A DNA stretch of 56,320 bases, taken from assembly GCA_002897675.1 (NCBI GenBank), contig BDSU01000031.1, positions 1 through 56,320 on the forward strand, given 5' to 3'. Positions within the stretch are counted from its first letter, which is position 1; every line of letters begins with the position of its first letter. The notes under the pieces are model-generated. The model saw nothing but the letters and a program-made list of their open reading frames with translations. It was not told the DNA's origin and did no database searches. This DNA is from a bacterium BMS3Abin02. Lineage in GTDB: Bacteria > Actinomycetota > Acidimicrobiia > Spongiisociales > UBA4744. Shown here piece after piece: positions 34,621 through 43,048 of the stretch. The translations under genes were made by a program, and so were the position numbers.

Positions 34621-35246
34621 TGCTGGTTGCCGTCATCCCCGCCGAACCGTCGAAGGGCCTCACCGAGGCTCTCCTCGTCGCGGGCGTTACGTGGCGCCCG
34701 GCGCGCGACTCGAACGACGAGTGGAACGAAGCCGGCGTGCTCCTCGTCGAATTGGGAAACGACCCGCAGGGCCGCCTCGCGTCGGCACGACGAATCTACG
34801 AGCGGTCGGGCCTCCCGACGATCGCCGTGACCGATCGCTCCGCCGCCGCGGAGCTGGAGACCGCAGGTTTCCTCATGGACTTCGTCTTCGACCCGCCGGA
34901 TCCTGTGGAGTTGCGACTCCGGCTCCGCAGACTGGCCGACGGGGCCGACGAGACGGAGGTGCTGCGGTTCAAGGAACTCGAGATGAACACGGCCACCTAT
35001 CAGGCGCGCCTCGACGGAGTCCCACTCGACATGGCCTACATGGAGTACGAACTGCTCCGCTTCTTCGTCCAGCATCCGGGGAGGGTGTGGAGTCGCGAGC
35101 AGCTTCTCTCGCGGGTATGGGGGTATGACTACTTCGGCGGGGCACGCACCGTCGACGTTCACGTGCGACGGCTCCGGGCCAAGCTGGGCGAGCAGCGTGC
35201 CCGTTGGATCTCCACGGTTCGTTCGGTCGGCTACCGGTTCGGCTGA
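34620..35246 (+). CDS. GlnR-like orphan response regulator (OmpR-type)
   Basis: The product is 208 residues, [20 protein letters not shown], starting inside the glutamine synthetase stop (TGATG). The N-terminal receiver-like domain lacks the phosphoacceptor: the equivalent strand reads GVLLVELGND. The C-terminal winged helix is typical: MAYMEYELLRFFVQHPGRVW, LLSRVWGYDYFGGARTVDVH, VRRLRAKLG and TVRSVGYRFG. Actinobacterial GlnR is a known phosphorylation-independent regulator of nitrogen genes with this layout. The coupling to a glutamine synthetase supports a nitrogen role; the assignment remains inference. Confidence 0.75.
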   Translation: MLVAVIPAEPSKGLTEALLVAGVTWRPARDSNDEWNEAGVLLVELGNDPQGRLASARRIYERSGLPTIAVTDRSAAAELETAGFLMDFVFDPPDPVELRLRLRRLADGADETEVLRFKELEMNTATYQARLDGVPLDMAYMEYELLRFFVQHPGRVWSREQLLSRVWGYDYFGGARTVDVHVRRLRAKLGEQRARWISTVRSVGYRFG

Positions 35247-35300
35247 CCGTTCCCGTGACGCCCGACGGGGATTATTCCGCTGAAGCATCACGAGAACGGT
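35246..35300. terminator. Inverted repeat between convergent genes
   Basis: ACCGTTCCCGTGA (35246-35258) and TCACGAGAACGGT (35288-35300) pair with one mismatch around a 29-base loop. It begins at the last base of the regulator gene and lies just past the 3' end of the large ATPase gene on the other strand, so it may end both transcripts. There is no T-run. Confidence 0.45.
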
Positions 35301-35342
35301 GGGGTGAGCGACGCGGCTCTTGCCGAATGCCGGCGGCTGGAT

Positions 35343-38300
35343 TCAGCCGCACTCCGGCGGGTCCGAACAGCCGATCGCCACGATCGTGCCACTCAGGTCG
35401 CCCACGATGACCGCACCGTCCAGGATCGCAGGCCGGCTTACTACCCGCCCATCCAACAAGTACCTCCAGAGCTCTTGGTGTGTCTCGAGATCGACCGCAT
35501 AGAGATACGGCTCGTCGGTCGTGAAGTAGAGCACACCATCGCCGACGACCGGCCATCCGACTCTTCCCTCGAGAGGCGAGACCGTATCTGTACTCGGGAA
35601 CTGCCAGAGCTGCCGGCGCGAGACCGCATCCCACGCCTGGATGAAGTTGTCGTTGGCGATGTAAAGGACACCATCCGCGTACGCGGGTGGCGACGTGACT
35701 GTGATGCTGAGCAGGATGCCCGCTTCCGGGTTGCACGATCCGACCTGGACCGCATACAGATTCTGGGCATCCCGAGCGGGAATGAACACCGTGTCACCTG
35801 CGATCACCGGCGGAGAAACGATCGTGTCTCCGGTATCGAAGCACTCTCTGGCCTCGCCCGTCAACGAATCAACAGCCCACAAGATCCCCCCCTCCGTGGG
35901 AACGTACAGGATGCCATCGGCCGCGGCGGACGCCGCCCTGATCGGACTGGCGAGGTCGATATGCCAGCGCTCGTCGAACGGATCTGCCGTATCTACTGCA
36001 TACAGGACACCCCGATTCGTCCCGAAGTAGACGGTGTCACCGAGTACGAGCGGCGCGCTGACGATCTCTCCGTCTGCGACACGCTCTGCCGGAAACTGCC
36101 ACACCTGGGCGGTTCGCTTGCGGGCATCGCTGCGAATTCGAAGCACACCGTCCTTGCTCCCGTAGTAGATCCGCATCCCACTCGTCGGATCGAGTCCACT
36201 CTCGCTCGTCAAGAATGCCAGGGTGGGCGGGCCGAGGATTCCGTCTCCGGCGGAATCCTCGATCCACAACGGCGGGACCCCGGAGGGCATCGCGATTCCG
36301 TAGAGACTGCCGTCCTCGCTCCCAAAGATCACGCTCTCGCCGAACACGGCAGGCGAGGACTCGATCCTGCCACCGGCGGTGTATTTCCAGTAGTAGCCGT
36401 CTGCCGAACGCACACCTGTCCGTTTCGACGCACCGGTATTGTGCGCGAATTGTTCCTGATCGTCCAGATCGCCCGCGAACGTCCACTGGCCGACAACTGT
36501 GTTCTTGCTCGGAGGTCCGAGTTCGGTCTCCCAAATCTCCGGTGGACGAGTCGTCGTCGTGGTCGTTGGAGCGATCACGACAGGAGCGGTCGTCGTCGTC
36601 GTTGGCGGCGGATTGACGACCCTGGCGAGGAAACCGCCACCGAGACCGATCGCCGTCACCGCGACCACGGCGGCGGCAACGCGAATCGGAGTCCATCGGA
36701 AGGGACGTTTGCGCCGCTTCAGACCTCTCGCACGCCGCTGTGCCGGGCTGACCAGCCTGCCTTCGACACCGAGGCCGGCGTCTTGGAGTGCCTGCTCCAA
36801 CTCCATCGAGAGCCGCTCGGATGCCTGGTGGTACGCCTCATCCCCGACTTCGGGCGCTGCAAGCGCGGTCGCGATCTCCGGAAGCGCCTCCCATGCCTCT
36901 CGCCAGTCTTCGGGGATGTGCCCCGCCCTCGCCTTGACCGATGCGACCACTGCTGCCGCTCCCGGCGTATTCCAGAGCCGTCCCGCTTCAGCGGCTTCTG
37001 CAGCGACCCCTGCCACTCCGAGCTGATCGGCGAGTGCCATCGCCTCGGCTGCCAGGGTTGGGTCCTGATCGGCTTTCGATCGAACGATGAGTAGCCGCGC
37101 CGAGGTGAGATACCACTCCGATTGCAGCAACTCGTCAGTGAGGTCGAACGCCTCATCGGCATTCCATGCGTCTCCATTCGCCACACCGATGGCGAGCTGC
37201 ACAACTCGAATCCGCAGACGCCATCTGCGCCCATTGACACCCTCCGGACAGCTGTCGAGTGCCAGCTGTGCCTCCACTTTCGCCTCTGTGGTCCGTCCCG
37301 CACCGAACAAGGCTCTGGCCCGCAGATATCGGGCACTGTTCTCCCAGGCAGGCAGTTGCTGGAGGACCAGTGCCAGCGTTTCGTCGGCAGCTTCGAGTGC
37401 CGTGTCCCATACACCGAAGCGGATCGCGCCCTCGGCAAGCGCCATGTGCGCCAGGAAGACGGGACCGGCGCTCACATCTGCATGCTCGATCGACCGTCGC
37501 CTTGCAGCGAGAGCCTGGTCCGGGCGCCCGGCCATGAACAGTGCTCGAGACCACCACGCTTCCCTGTCCGCCATCAGGGCCGGTCCGCCGGCGCCTCTCG
37601 CCTCGTCGACGAGCCTCGCGAAGCCGGTCTCTGCGTCGCGCGCTCTCCCTCGGTCGAAGGCCACCCACGCCTCGTTGTAGCGCCCTCGCTGCTGTTGCTG
37701 CGCCGTGCCGTGGGAAGAGAGAATCTCCAATCCCTTGTCGAGTTCTGCGTCGGCCTCCTGAGCGAATCCGAGTCGGGCGAGAGTCCTCGCGTGCAGTGTC
37801 AAGAGTGATCCCAGCATCCCGAGCTCACCGGCGATGACGGCTTCCAGAAGGCCTCCCGCCAGCAGCCGCTCCGCTTCTTGGGGAAGCTGCCGGTCGTCCG
37901 CAACCTGTCCTGCGTAGCCGAGCGCGTGGACACGATCAACACCAGACAATCGGTCTGCAGCCACCGTGAGGTCCTCCGCCGCCAGTTCCGACCAACCGGC
38001 AAGCCGGTAGCAGGTAGCTCGCGCCAGACGCAGCCTCCCCTCCAGTTCGGGGTCTTCCGCGCCAGATGCCTCGTATGCACGAAGCGCACCGTCGAGCAAC
38101 GGATACGCCTCCGCGAGATGCTGCCGGTCCGCTCGCTCCAGGCCTGCGCGGGCGAGCAGCGGAAGTGCGTCTCCCCATCGGGCAGCATCGAGGTAATAGC
38201 CGCCGACGAGACCGGGATTCCGCTCTGCGATTCCCACGCGAAGGCCGGCATCGGCAAGAGTGCCATACAGTGCGGCTGTCCGCACGGGACCCAGATACTC

Positions 38301-39158
38301 CCTGAGCCGATCTCTGCCCGGGAGGAAACCCTCCGCCGATTCCGTGGCCAATCCCGCAGCGACGAGGCGCTCACCGATGTCCAGGACATCGTCCTCGGGA
38401 AGGAGAAGGGCCGCCGCTGCGACGGCGATCGTGACGGGCCGGCGAGCGACAGCCAGCAGCTCTGCAAGCCTTCGTTCCGGACCTTCGAGACGGGCGACTC
38501 GTTCCGGGACCCCGATCTCTGCGGGGATCGGGGTTCCGGTGGCCACCAGCGTGCCGCCCTCCCACCGGACGGCACCGGCCGCCTCCCATGCCTCGAGTGT
38601 CTCCACCACGTTCCCTGCGAGTCCGCCCGATGAGCTGATCAGTTGTGTGGCAAGCCGGTCTGCGTCGCTCCCACCGAACAACGCCTCCACGTCGCCCAGG
38701 TTCAGTCGGTCGAGAGTGAGCTCCCAGGACCGCCCCAGTCTGTTCGCGGCCTCCATGAGATTCGCGTAGGCAAACCGTCGATACCCGAAGACTTCTGAAT
38801 GAGCGAGAACGATGATCAGCCCCGAGGATGCCCGCGCCATCCCTGCTCTGAGCAGCGCGAGCGACGTCGCATCGGCCCACTGGGCGTCGTCGATGAGAAG
38901 GGCGCCTTCGAGCTCTCCACCGAGGTCGAGCGCCTCACCGATGCTGCCGGGTTCGGTCTCGGTAGCCTTGAACGCGGCCGTTCGACGAACGGGAATCCCG
39001 TCCTGTTCGAGGTGGCGTTCGAATTCGTCGAGGAGACGGGTGCGACCGCTGCCCGCCTCACCCAGGACCGAGAGCAGTGCGACGCCACCGCCGCGAGCCA
39101 CGTGTTCGGCTTGCGTCAGCGCTTCGAGGTGCTTGCCACGTCCGAGGAACACGTCCAT
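35343..39158 (-). CDS. ATPase - TPR - membrane - PQQ propeller fusion protein
   Basis: A 1271-residue protein. Residues 1-230 are a STAND/AAA_16-like ATPase: GEAGSGRT at 33-40, with Arg39 where the Walker A lysine belongs, and LLIDDAQW at 87-94 as Walker B. About 250-800 are helical TPR-like repeats. Near 825-848 is one membrane helix (RVAAAVVAVTAIGLGGGFLA), then a Thr/Pro linker. From about 890 to the end is an outer beta-propeller with PQQ-type repeats (YYWKYTAGGRIESSPAVFGE, GTVWQF-like strands, LYAVDLETHQELWRYLLDG). It could pass an outside binding signal to an inner oligomerising switch. A DUF1028 gene lies 45 bases upstream. Function is unknown. Confidence 0.8.
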   Translation of the reverse strand: MDVFLGRGKHLEALTQAEHVARGGGVALLSVLGEAGSGRTRLLDEFERHLEQDGIPVRRTAAFKATETEPGSIGEALDLGGELEGALLIDDAQWADATSLALLRAGMARASSGLIIVLAHSEVFGYRRFAYANLMEAANRLGRSWELTLDRLNLGDVEALFGGSDADRLATQLISSSGGLAGNVVETLEAWEAAGAVRWEGGTLVATGTPIPAEIGVPERVARLEGPERRLAELLAVARRPVTIAVAAAALLLPEDDVLDIGERLVAAGLATESAEGFLPGRDRLREYLGPVRTAALYGTLADAGLRVGIAERNPGLVGGYYLDAARWGDALPLLARAGLERADRQHLAEAYPLLDGALRAYEASGAEDPELEGRLRLARATCYRLAGWSELAAEDLTVAADRLSGVDRVHALGYAGQVADDRQLPQEAERLLAGGLLEAVIAGELGMLGSLLTLHARTLARLGFAQEADAELDKGLEILSSHGTAQQQQRGRYNEAWVAFDRGRARDAETGFARLVDEARGAGGPALMADREAWWSRALFMAGRPDQALAARRRSIEHADVSAGPVFLAHMALAEGAIRFGVWDTALEAADETLALVLQQLPAWENSARYLRARALFGAGRTTEAKVEAQLALDSCPEGVNGRRWRLRIRVVQLAIGVANGDAWNADEAFDLTDELLQSEWYLTSARLLIVRSKADQDPTLAAEAMALADQLGVAGVAAEAAEAGRLWNTPGAAAVVASVKARAGHIPEDWREAWEALPEIATALAAPEVGDEAYHQASERLSMELEQALQDAGLGVEGRLVSPAQRRARGLKRRKRPFRWTPIRVAAAVVAVTAIGLGGGFLARVVNPPPTTTTTAPVVIAPTTTTTTRPPEIWETELGPPSKNTVVGQWTFAGDLDDQEQFAHNTGASKRTGVRSADGYYWKYTAGGRIESSPAVFGESVIFGSEDGSLYGIAMPSGVPPLWIEDSAGDGILGPPTLAFLTSESGLDPTSGMRIYYGSKDGVLRIRSDARKRTAQVWQFPAERVADGEIVSAPLVLGDTVYFGTNRGVLYAVDTADPFDERWHIDLASPIRAASAAADGILYVPTEGGILWAVDSLTGEARECFDTGDTIVSPPVIAGDTVFIPARDAQNLYAVQVGSCNPEAGILLSITVTSPPAYADGVLYIANDNFIQAWDAVSRRQLWQFPSTDTVSPLEGRVGWPVVGDGVLYFTTDEPYLYAVDLETHQELWRYLLDGRVVSRPAILDGAVIVGDLSGTIVAIGCSDPPECG

Positions 39159-39203
39159 CGCTTCACCCTACGCCGCCATCGGGACTCATGTTGAGAGGAA
39201 CCC

Positions 39204-40049
39204 TCAGCGACTCGAGAGAATCTCCAGCACCTTCCGCTCGATCTCCGCCGCGTCGGACCATCGGGCCTCCAGGTTCTCGGCGCCGATCCACGCAAACAGG
39301 GCCTGGCGCAGATCCTCGTCGTAGCCGGAACCACGCCCGCAGTCGTACCCGCGTTCCGAGAGTGCATCCCGCATCACGCGTGCCAACCCGGCATGAATCG
39401 GGACGAACTCGAGATCCTCGGGCCTCGGCAGGAGCACTCGATGGATCTCCACCAACCGGCGCAGTTCTGCGACGGGATCGCGGTGGTCGTCCACCCGGAG
39501 ATCGACGGCCACATCGCTGCCGGCCAGGTACCCGCCGCCTTGGCGCACGACGAGGAGCGCGGCCGACTGGCGACCGCGTCGATCTCCCCCGGCGGCGTCA
39601 CCGGCGCTCAGAGCGGCGAGCAGTCGCGTTGTGAGGTCGCCGGACGCTGCCTCGAACGCTTCCACCATCTGGTCGACGACGTGGGGCCCCGTGAGGATGT
39701 TGCCCTGGCAGGCGTACCCGTCACCCGTGCGGCCTCCCGCCCAGTCGAAACACTCTGCACCGGTGAACGAGGCTGCCCGCCCGATGGCGTCGATCATGCC
39801 GACTTGACGAAGCGCACGCTTGTCGTCGGTACTCGTCAACCTCCGGATCGTCGCCTCGGCCGACTCGCCGGACTCCATCGCCCGCAGCCCGTCTGGCCCA
39901 TACGCCACGTTCGCGTACGACTGGGTTGCAACGGCACCGGTTCCTGCACGGGCCCACGGCACGACCGATCCGACGGCCAGGAACTTCGACGCGACGGCGA
40001 CGCCCCACTCCTGGGCTGCCGGGTCATGAGCCACAATCGAGAAAGTCAT
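39204..40049 (-). CDS. DUF1028 family protein (Ntn-hydrolase-like)
   Basis: From the ATG at 40049 the product is 281 residues, MTFSIVAHDPAAQEWGVAVA. DUF1028 features are the N-terminal TFSIVAHD, GVAVASKFLAVGSVVPWARA, GAVATQSYANVAYGPDGL and the ECFDWAGGRTGDGYACQGNI motif. The fold is related to Ntn-hydrolases; the enzyme reaction is not established. It is transcribed with the large ATPase-propeller gene 45 bases downstream. A start at 40070 is less likely because it lacks the family's N-terminal alignment. Confidence 0.85.
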   Translation of the reverse strand: MTFSIVAHDPAAQEWGVAVASKFLAVGSVVPWARAGTGAVATQSYANVAYGPDGLRAMESGESAEATIRRLTSTDDKRALRQVGMIDAIGRAASFTGAECFDWAGGRTGDGYACQGNILTGPHVVDQMVEAFEAASGDLTTRLLAALSAGDAAGGDRRGRQSAALLVVRQGGGYLAGSDVAVDLRVDDHRDPVAELRRLVEIHRVLLPRPEDLEFVPIHAGLARVMRDALSERGYDCGRGSGYDEDLRQALFAWIGAENLEARWSDAAEIERKVLEILSSR

Positions 40050-40124
40050 ATCAGCATCCCAGCCTCCCACTCTCGAGACGTTTCAGGGCATTAATCCCCG
40101 TCAACCGTCACGAGAACGAGAGAG

Positions 40125-41636
40125 TCATCCGAATTCGATGCCCTGGGCAAGCGGCATCTCGCCGCTCCAGTTGATCGTGGTGGTCTGGCGGCGCATGTAC
40201 GCCTTCCACGCATCCGATCCGGCCTCTCTACCTCCGCCGGTCTCCTTCTCACCGCCGAACGCCCCCCCGATCTCGGCACCCGAGGTACCGATGTTCACAT
40301 TGGCGATACCGCAGTCGGAGCCCTCGTGAGAAAGGAACTTCTCCGCATTCCTCACCGAGTCGGTGAAGATCGCCGATGACAGCCCCTGACGAACACCATT
40401 CTGGATTTCGATCGCTTCCTCGACAGACGACACTTCGATGATGTAGAGCAACGGCGCGAAGGTCTCCTCTTGAAGGATCGGGGCGTCTTTGGGCATCTTC
40501 ATGATCGTTGGCTGGATGAAGTTCGCACCGAGACCCTCGAGACGATCGCCACCGTAGAGCAGTTCACCACCCTGCTGCTTGGCGAGATCGATCGCCGTGA
40601 GCATGTTGAACACCGCCGCCTCATTGACGAGTGGACCCATCAAGATCCCCGAATCGAGAGGATCACCGACCGGAACCTGACGGTATGCATCGACCATGCG
40701 TCTGGCGACTTCATCGACCACTGCTTCGTGCACGATGAGCCTGCGCAATGAAGTGCACCGCTGCCCGGCGGTGCCGACCGCCGCGAACAGGGCAGCCCGC
40801 GTCACGAGGTCCAGATCCGCGTCGTCCATCACGATCATGGCGTTGTTGCCGCCAAGCTCGAGCAGCGACCTCCCCAGACGCCGTGCGACGCCGACGCCCA
40901 CCTTGTAGCCCATGTCGCATGAGCCGGTTGCCGACACGAGCGGCACGCGGTTGTCCTTGACCATGAGGTCGCCGACGTCGGCCCCGCTACCGAACGCCAG
41001 GTTGAAGACCCCCTCGAATCCGCTTCCCTCCATCACCAAATGCGTGATGTTCGTTACGGCGATCGCAGTGAGCGGCGTCGAGCTGGACGGTTTCCACACG
41101 TTCGTATCACCACAGACGGCGGCGATCAGAGCGTTCCACGACCACACGGCGGTCGGGAAGTTGAACGAAGAGATGATGCCGATCGGTCCCAGCGGATGCC
41201 ACTGTTCGTACATGCGGTGTCGTGGCCGCTCCGACGCCATGGTGACGCCGTACAGTTGGCGGGAAAGACCGACTGCGAAGTCGGAAATGTCGACCATCTC
41301 CTGAACTTCTCCCTCGCCTTCGAGAAGGATCTTGCCCATTTCCATGGTGACCAGCACACCGAGAGCGCTCTTCTTCTCCCGTAGCGCGTCGCCGATCCTG
41401 CGCACGTACTTTCCCCGCTCCGGTGCGGGGACCATCCGCCAGCGCTCGAACGTCTTCACAGAGTCCTGGATGACAGCCTCATAGTCTTCAGCCGAGGCGC
41501 GGACCACTTTCGCGATCACCTCGCCGGTTGCGGGGTTGACCGACTCCAGGGTCTTGCCGTGGGCCTGCCTCCAGCCGCTCGAATAGACACCCGAGTTGAC
41601 CTCGGAGAGTCCGAGCGTTTCGAGGATCTCCTTCAT
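40125..41636 (-). CDS. Aldehyde dehydrogenase, antiquitin (ALDH7) type
   Basis: The ATG at 41636, eight bases after GAAGGAGG, gives 503 residues. NAD-binding and catalytic motifs are SFNFPTAVWSWN, VWKPSSSTPLTAIA, catalytic Glu in LLELGGNNAMIVMDD, catalytic Cys in GTAGQRCTSLRRLIVHE, and EETFAPLLYIIE. The N-terminal STP/SSFNFP pattern and QRCTSLRR match alpha-aminoadipic semialdehyde dehydrogenases of lysine catabolism. The exact aldehyde is uncertain. It lies 11 bases after ridA, suggesting joint transcription. Confidence 0.9.
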   Translation of the reverse strand: MKEILETLGLSEVNSGVYSSGWRQAHGKTLESVNPATGEVIAKVVRASAEDYEAVIQDSVKTFERWRMVPAPERGKYVRRIGDALREKKSALGVLVTMEMGKILLEGEGEVQEMVDISDFAVGLSRQLYGVTMASERPRHRMYEQWHPLGPIGIISSFNFPTAVWSWNALIAAVCGDTNVWKPSSSTPLTAIAVTNITHLVMEGSGFEGVFNLAFGSGADVGDLMVKDNRVPLVSATGSCDMGYKVGVGVARRLGRSLLELGGNNAMIVMDDADLDLVTRAALFAAVGTAGQRCTSLRRLIVHEAVVDEVARRMVDAYRQVPVGDPLDSGILMGPLVNEAAVFNMLTAIDLAKQQGGELLYGGDRLEGLGANFIQPTIMKMPKDAPILQEETFAPLLYIIEVSSVEEAIEIQNGVRQGLSSAIFTDSVRNAEKFLSHEGSDCGIANVNIGTSGAEIGGAFGGEKETGGGREAGSDAWKAYMRRQTTTINWSGEMPLAQGIEFG

Positions 41637-41647
41637 ATCCGCCTCCT

Positions 41648-42028
41648 TCACCGGCTTGCCACGACTTCGATCTCGACCAGAAAACCGCCGGGCAGCGCGG
41701 CAACCTCCACGGTCGCTCTGGCCGGCGGGTCGCCTTCGAACCGCTTGCCATACACCTCGTTCACGATCGGAAAGTCGGCCATGTTGGCAAGGAAGATCGT
41801 CGTCTTCACCACATCGGGGAACCCGAGACCGATATCGCCGAGAATCGCACCGACATTCGCCATGATCTGTCCGGTCTGGGCGGCGACATCGTCGGGCGCA
41901 CGGTCCCCGGTCGCCGGATCGATCGCGACCTGACCGGAGATGAACACCAGGCCGCCTGCCTCCACGGCCACCGAATATGGTCCCAACGCCGCCGGTGCGC
42001 TGGGTGTTTCGAGAACTCGCTTCGCCAT
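41648..42028 (-). CDS. RidA-family reactive imine deaminase
   Basis: The 126-residue protein from the ATG at 42028 reads MAKRVLETPSAPAALGPYSV. RidA hallmarks are APAALGPYSVAVEAGGLVFI, the SGQVAIDPATG loop, MANVGAILGDIG, VKTTIFLANMADFPIVNEVY and the arginine-containing PPARATVEVAALPGG that binds the imine carboxylate. It hydrolyses reactive enamine/imine intermediates from amino-acid degradation. Its place before an aldehyde dehydrogenase suggests a shared amino-acid catabolic unit. Confidence 0.9.
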   Translation of the reverse strand: MAKRVLETPSAPAALGPYSVAVEAGGLVFISGQVAIDPATGDRAPDDVAAQTGQIMANVGAILGDIGLGFPDVVKTTIFLANMADFPIVNEVYGKRFEGDPPARATVEVAALPGGFLVEIEVVASR

Positions 42029-42070
42029 GACTGCTCCTCGTTGTGTTGTGGAATCAAGGCTACCTCCCCC

Positions 42071-42119
42071 AGTCTCGTCAATGCTGGCAGCACCAGGTAC
42101 GGCCAGCATTGACGAGACT
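42071..42119. terminator. Perfect 18-bp hairpin after the hydrolase gene
   Basis: AGTCTCGTCAATGCTGGC (42071-42088) pairs perfectly with 42102-42119, loop 13 bases. The right arm ends at the stop codon of the minus-strand hydrolase gene, which it may terminate. There is no T-run. Confidence 0.5.
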
Positions 42120-42985
42120 CAGTGAAGGTGCTCCGAGAGGAACCCGATGACCTCGCCGATCTGAGATCCGAACGACGCGAGATCGCTGTGACCCGCCCCC
42201 GGGACGATCAGCACACGTCGTGTCGGCATGCGTTCGGCGAGGTCATACACATTGGATACCGGGACGATCTGGTCGGCATCGCCATGCACGAGGAGCAATG
42301 GAGCCTGCACGTGACCGATCCGGTTGCGGGGGGCAATCTCATCGAAGTCGTAGCCGATGATGCGCTCAGTCGTGTGTAGGGCGAGGTTGGCCAGGGGCCC
42401 GGGAAGAACGTTGAAGGGCTTCGACGATCCCATGAGTTCTCCGGGGTGTGCGAACGCGGACAGCGAGACGACCGCACCGAGATCGCCCCGCCGAGAAGCG
42501 GCCAGGATCGAAGCGCCGGCGCCGACCGAATGACCGACGACGCCCACCGAAGTGACGTCTTCACGGGCGAGGAGCCAGTCGACGGCGACGTCCAGGTCCT
42601 CGGCGAACCTCGGCATCGAGGAGTGGTCATCGTGATCGCTCAGACCGTGATTGCGTGCATCCACAAACAGCGTGTGGAAGCCCGCCCGGTGCAGCGGCGG
42701 GGCGAACGGAAGCATCAAACCCGCATTGCCTCCCCATCCGTGGAGTACGACCACGGCCGGAGCGGCACCCTGAGCTCTGATGAACCATGCGTGCAGCCGC
42801 TTGCCTCTGGGACCGTCGAGCCACACCTCCTCTTCGGGCAGGTCGAGATCCTTCGGAGTCTGGGGAATCGGACGCTGCGGCGGTCGAAACGCAAACTTCA
42901 GCGCGGCAGGAAACAGATAGACGAGCCCTGCACCGGCAAGCAGAGGCATGAGGAGCTTTCGTTTCATCGGGATGATGGTAGGCAT
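42119..42985 (-). CDS. Alpha/beta hydrolase with N-terminal membrane anchor
   Basis: The 288-residue protein begins MPTIIPMKRKLLMPLLAGAG with an uncleaved membrane helix or signal. The hydrolase domain has VVVLHGWGGNAG (oxyanion loop), the nucleophile elbow VGHSVGAGAS, the acid in LLVHGDADQIVPV and catalytic His in VPGAGHSDL. This is the BAAT/abhydrolase_6-like layout; it could be an esterase or thioesterase. An ATG at 42967 (MKRKLLMPL) would also serve. The gene is divergent from the Mrp gene. Confidence 0.82.
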   Translation of the reverse strand: MPTIIPMKRKLLMPLLAGAGLVYLFPAALKFAFRPPQRPIPQTPKDLDLPEEEVWLDGPRGKRLHAWFIRAQGAAPAVVVLHGWGGNAGLMLPFAPPLHRAGFHTLFVDARNHGLSDHDDHSSMPRFAEDLDVAVDWLLAREDVTSVGVVGHSVGAGASILAASRRGDLGAVVSLSAFAHPGELMGSSKPFNVLPGPLANLALHTTERIIGYDFDEIAPRNRIGHVQAPLLLVHGDADQIVPVSNVYDLAERMPTRRVLIVPGAGHSDLASFGSQIGEVIGFLSEHLH

Positions 42986-43048
42986 GGTTCAGATGACATC
43001 CCTCGGAGGTGTACCTCATATTCCGCATTCCGCATCTACGATGTCCCC

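Noticed and set aside
35304-37094. Long plus-strand frame of 596 residues
   Set aside because: It is antisense to the ATPase-propeller gene, whose minus-strand protein has clear domains; high GC leaves long shadow frames.
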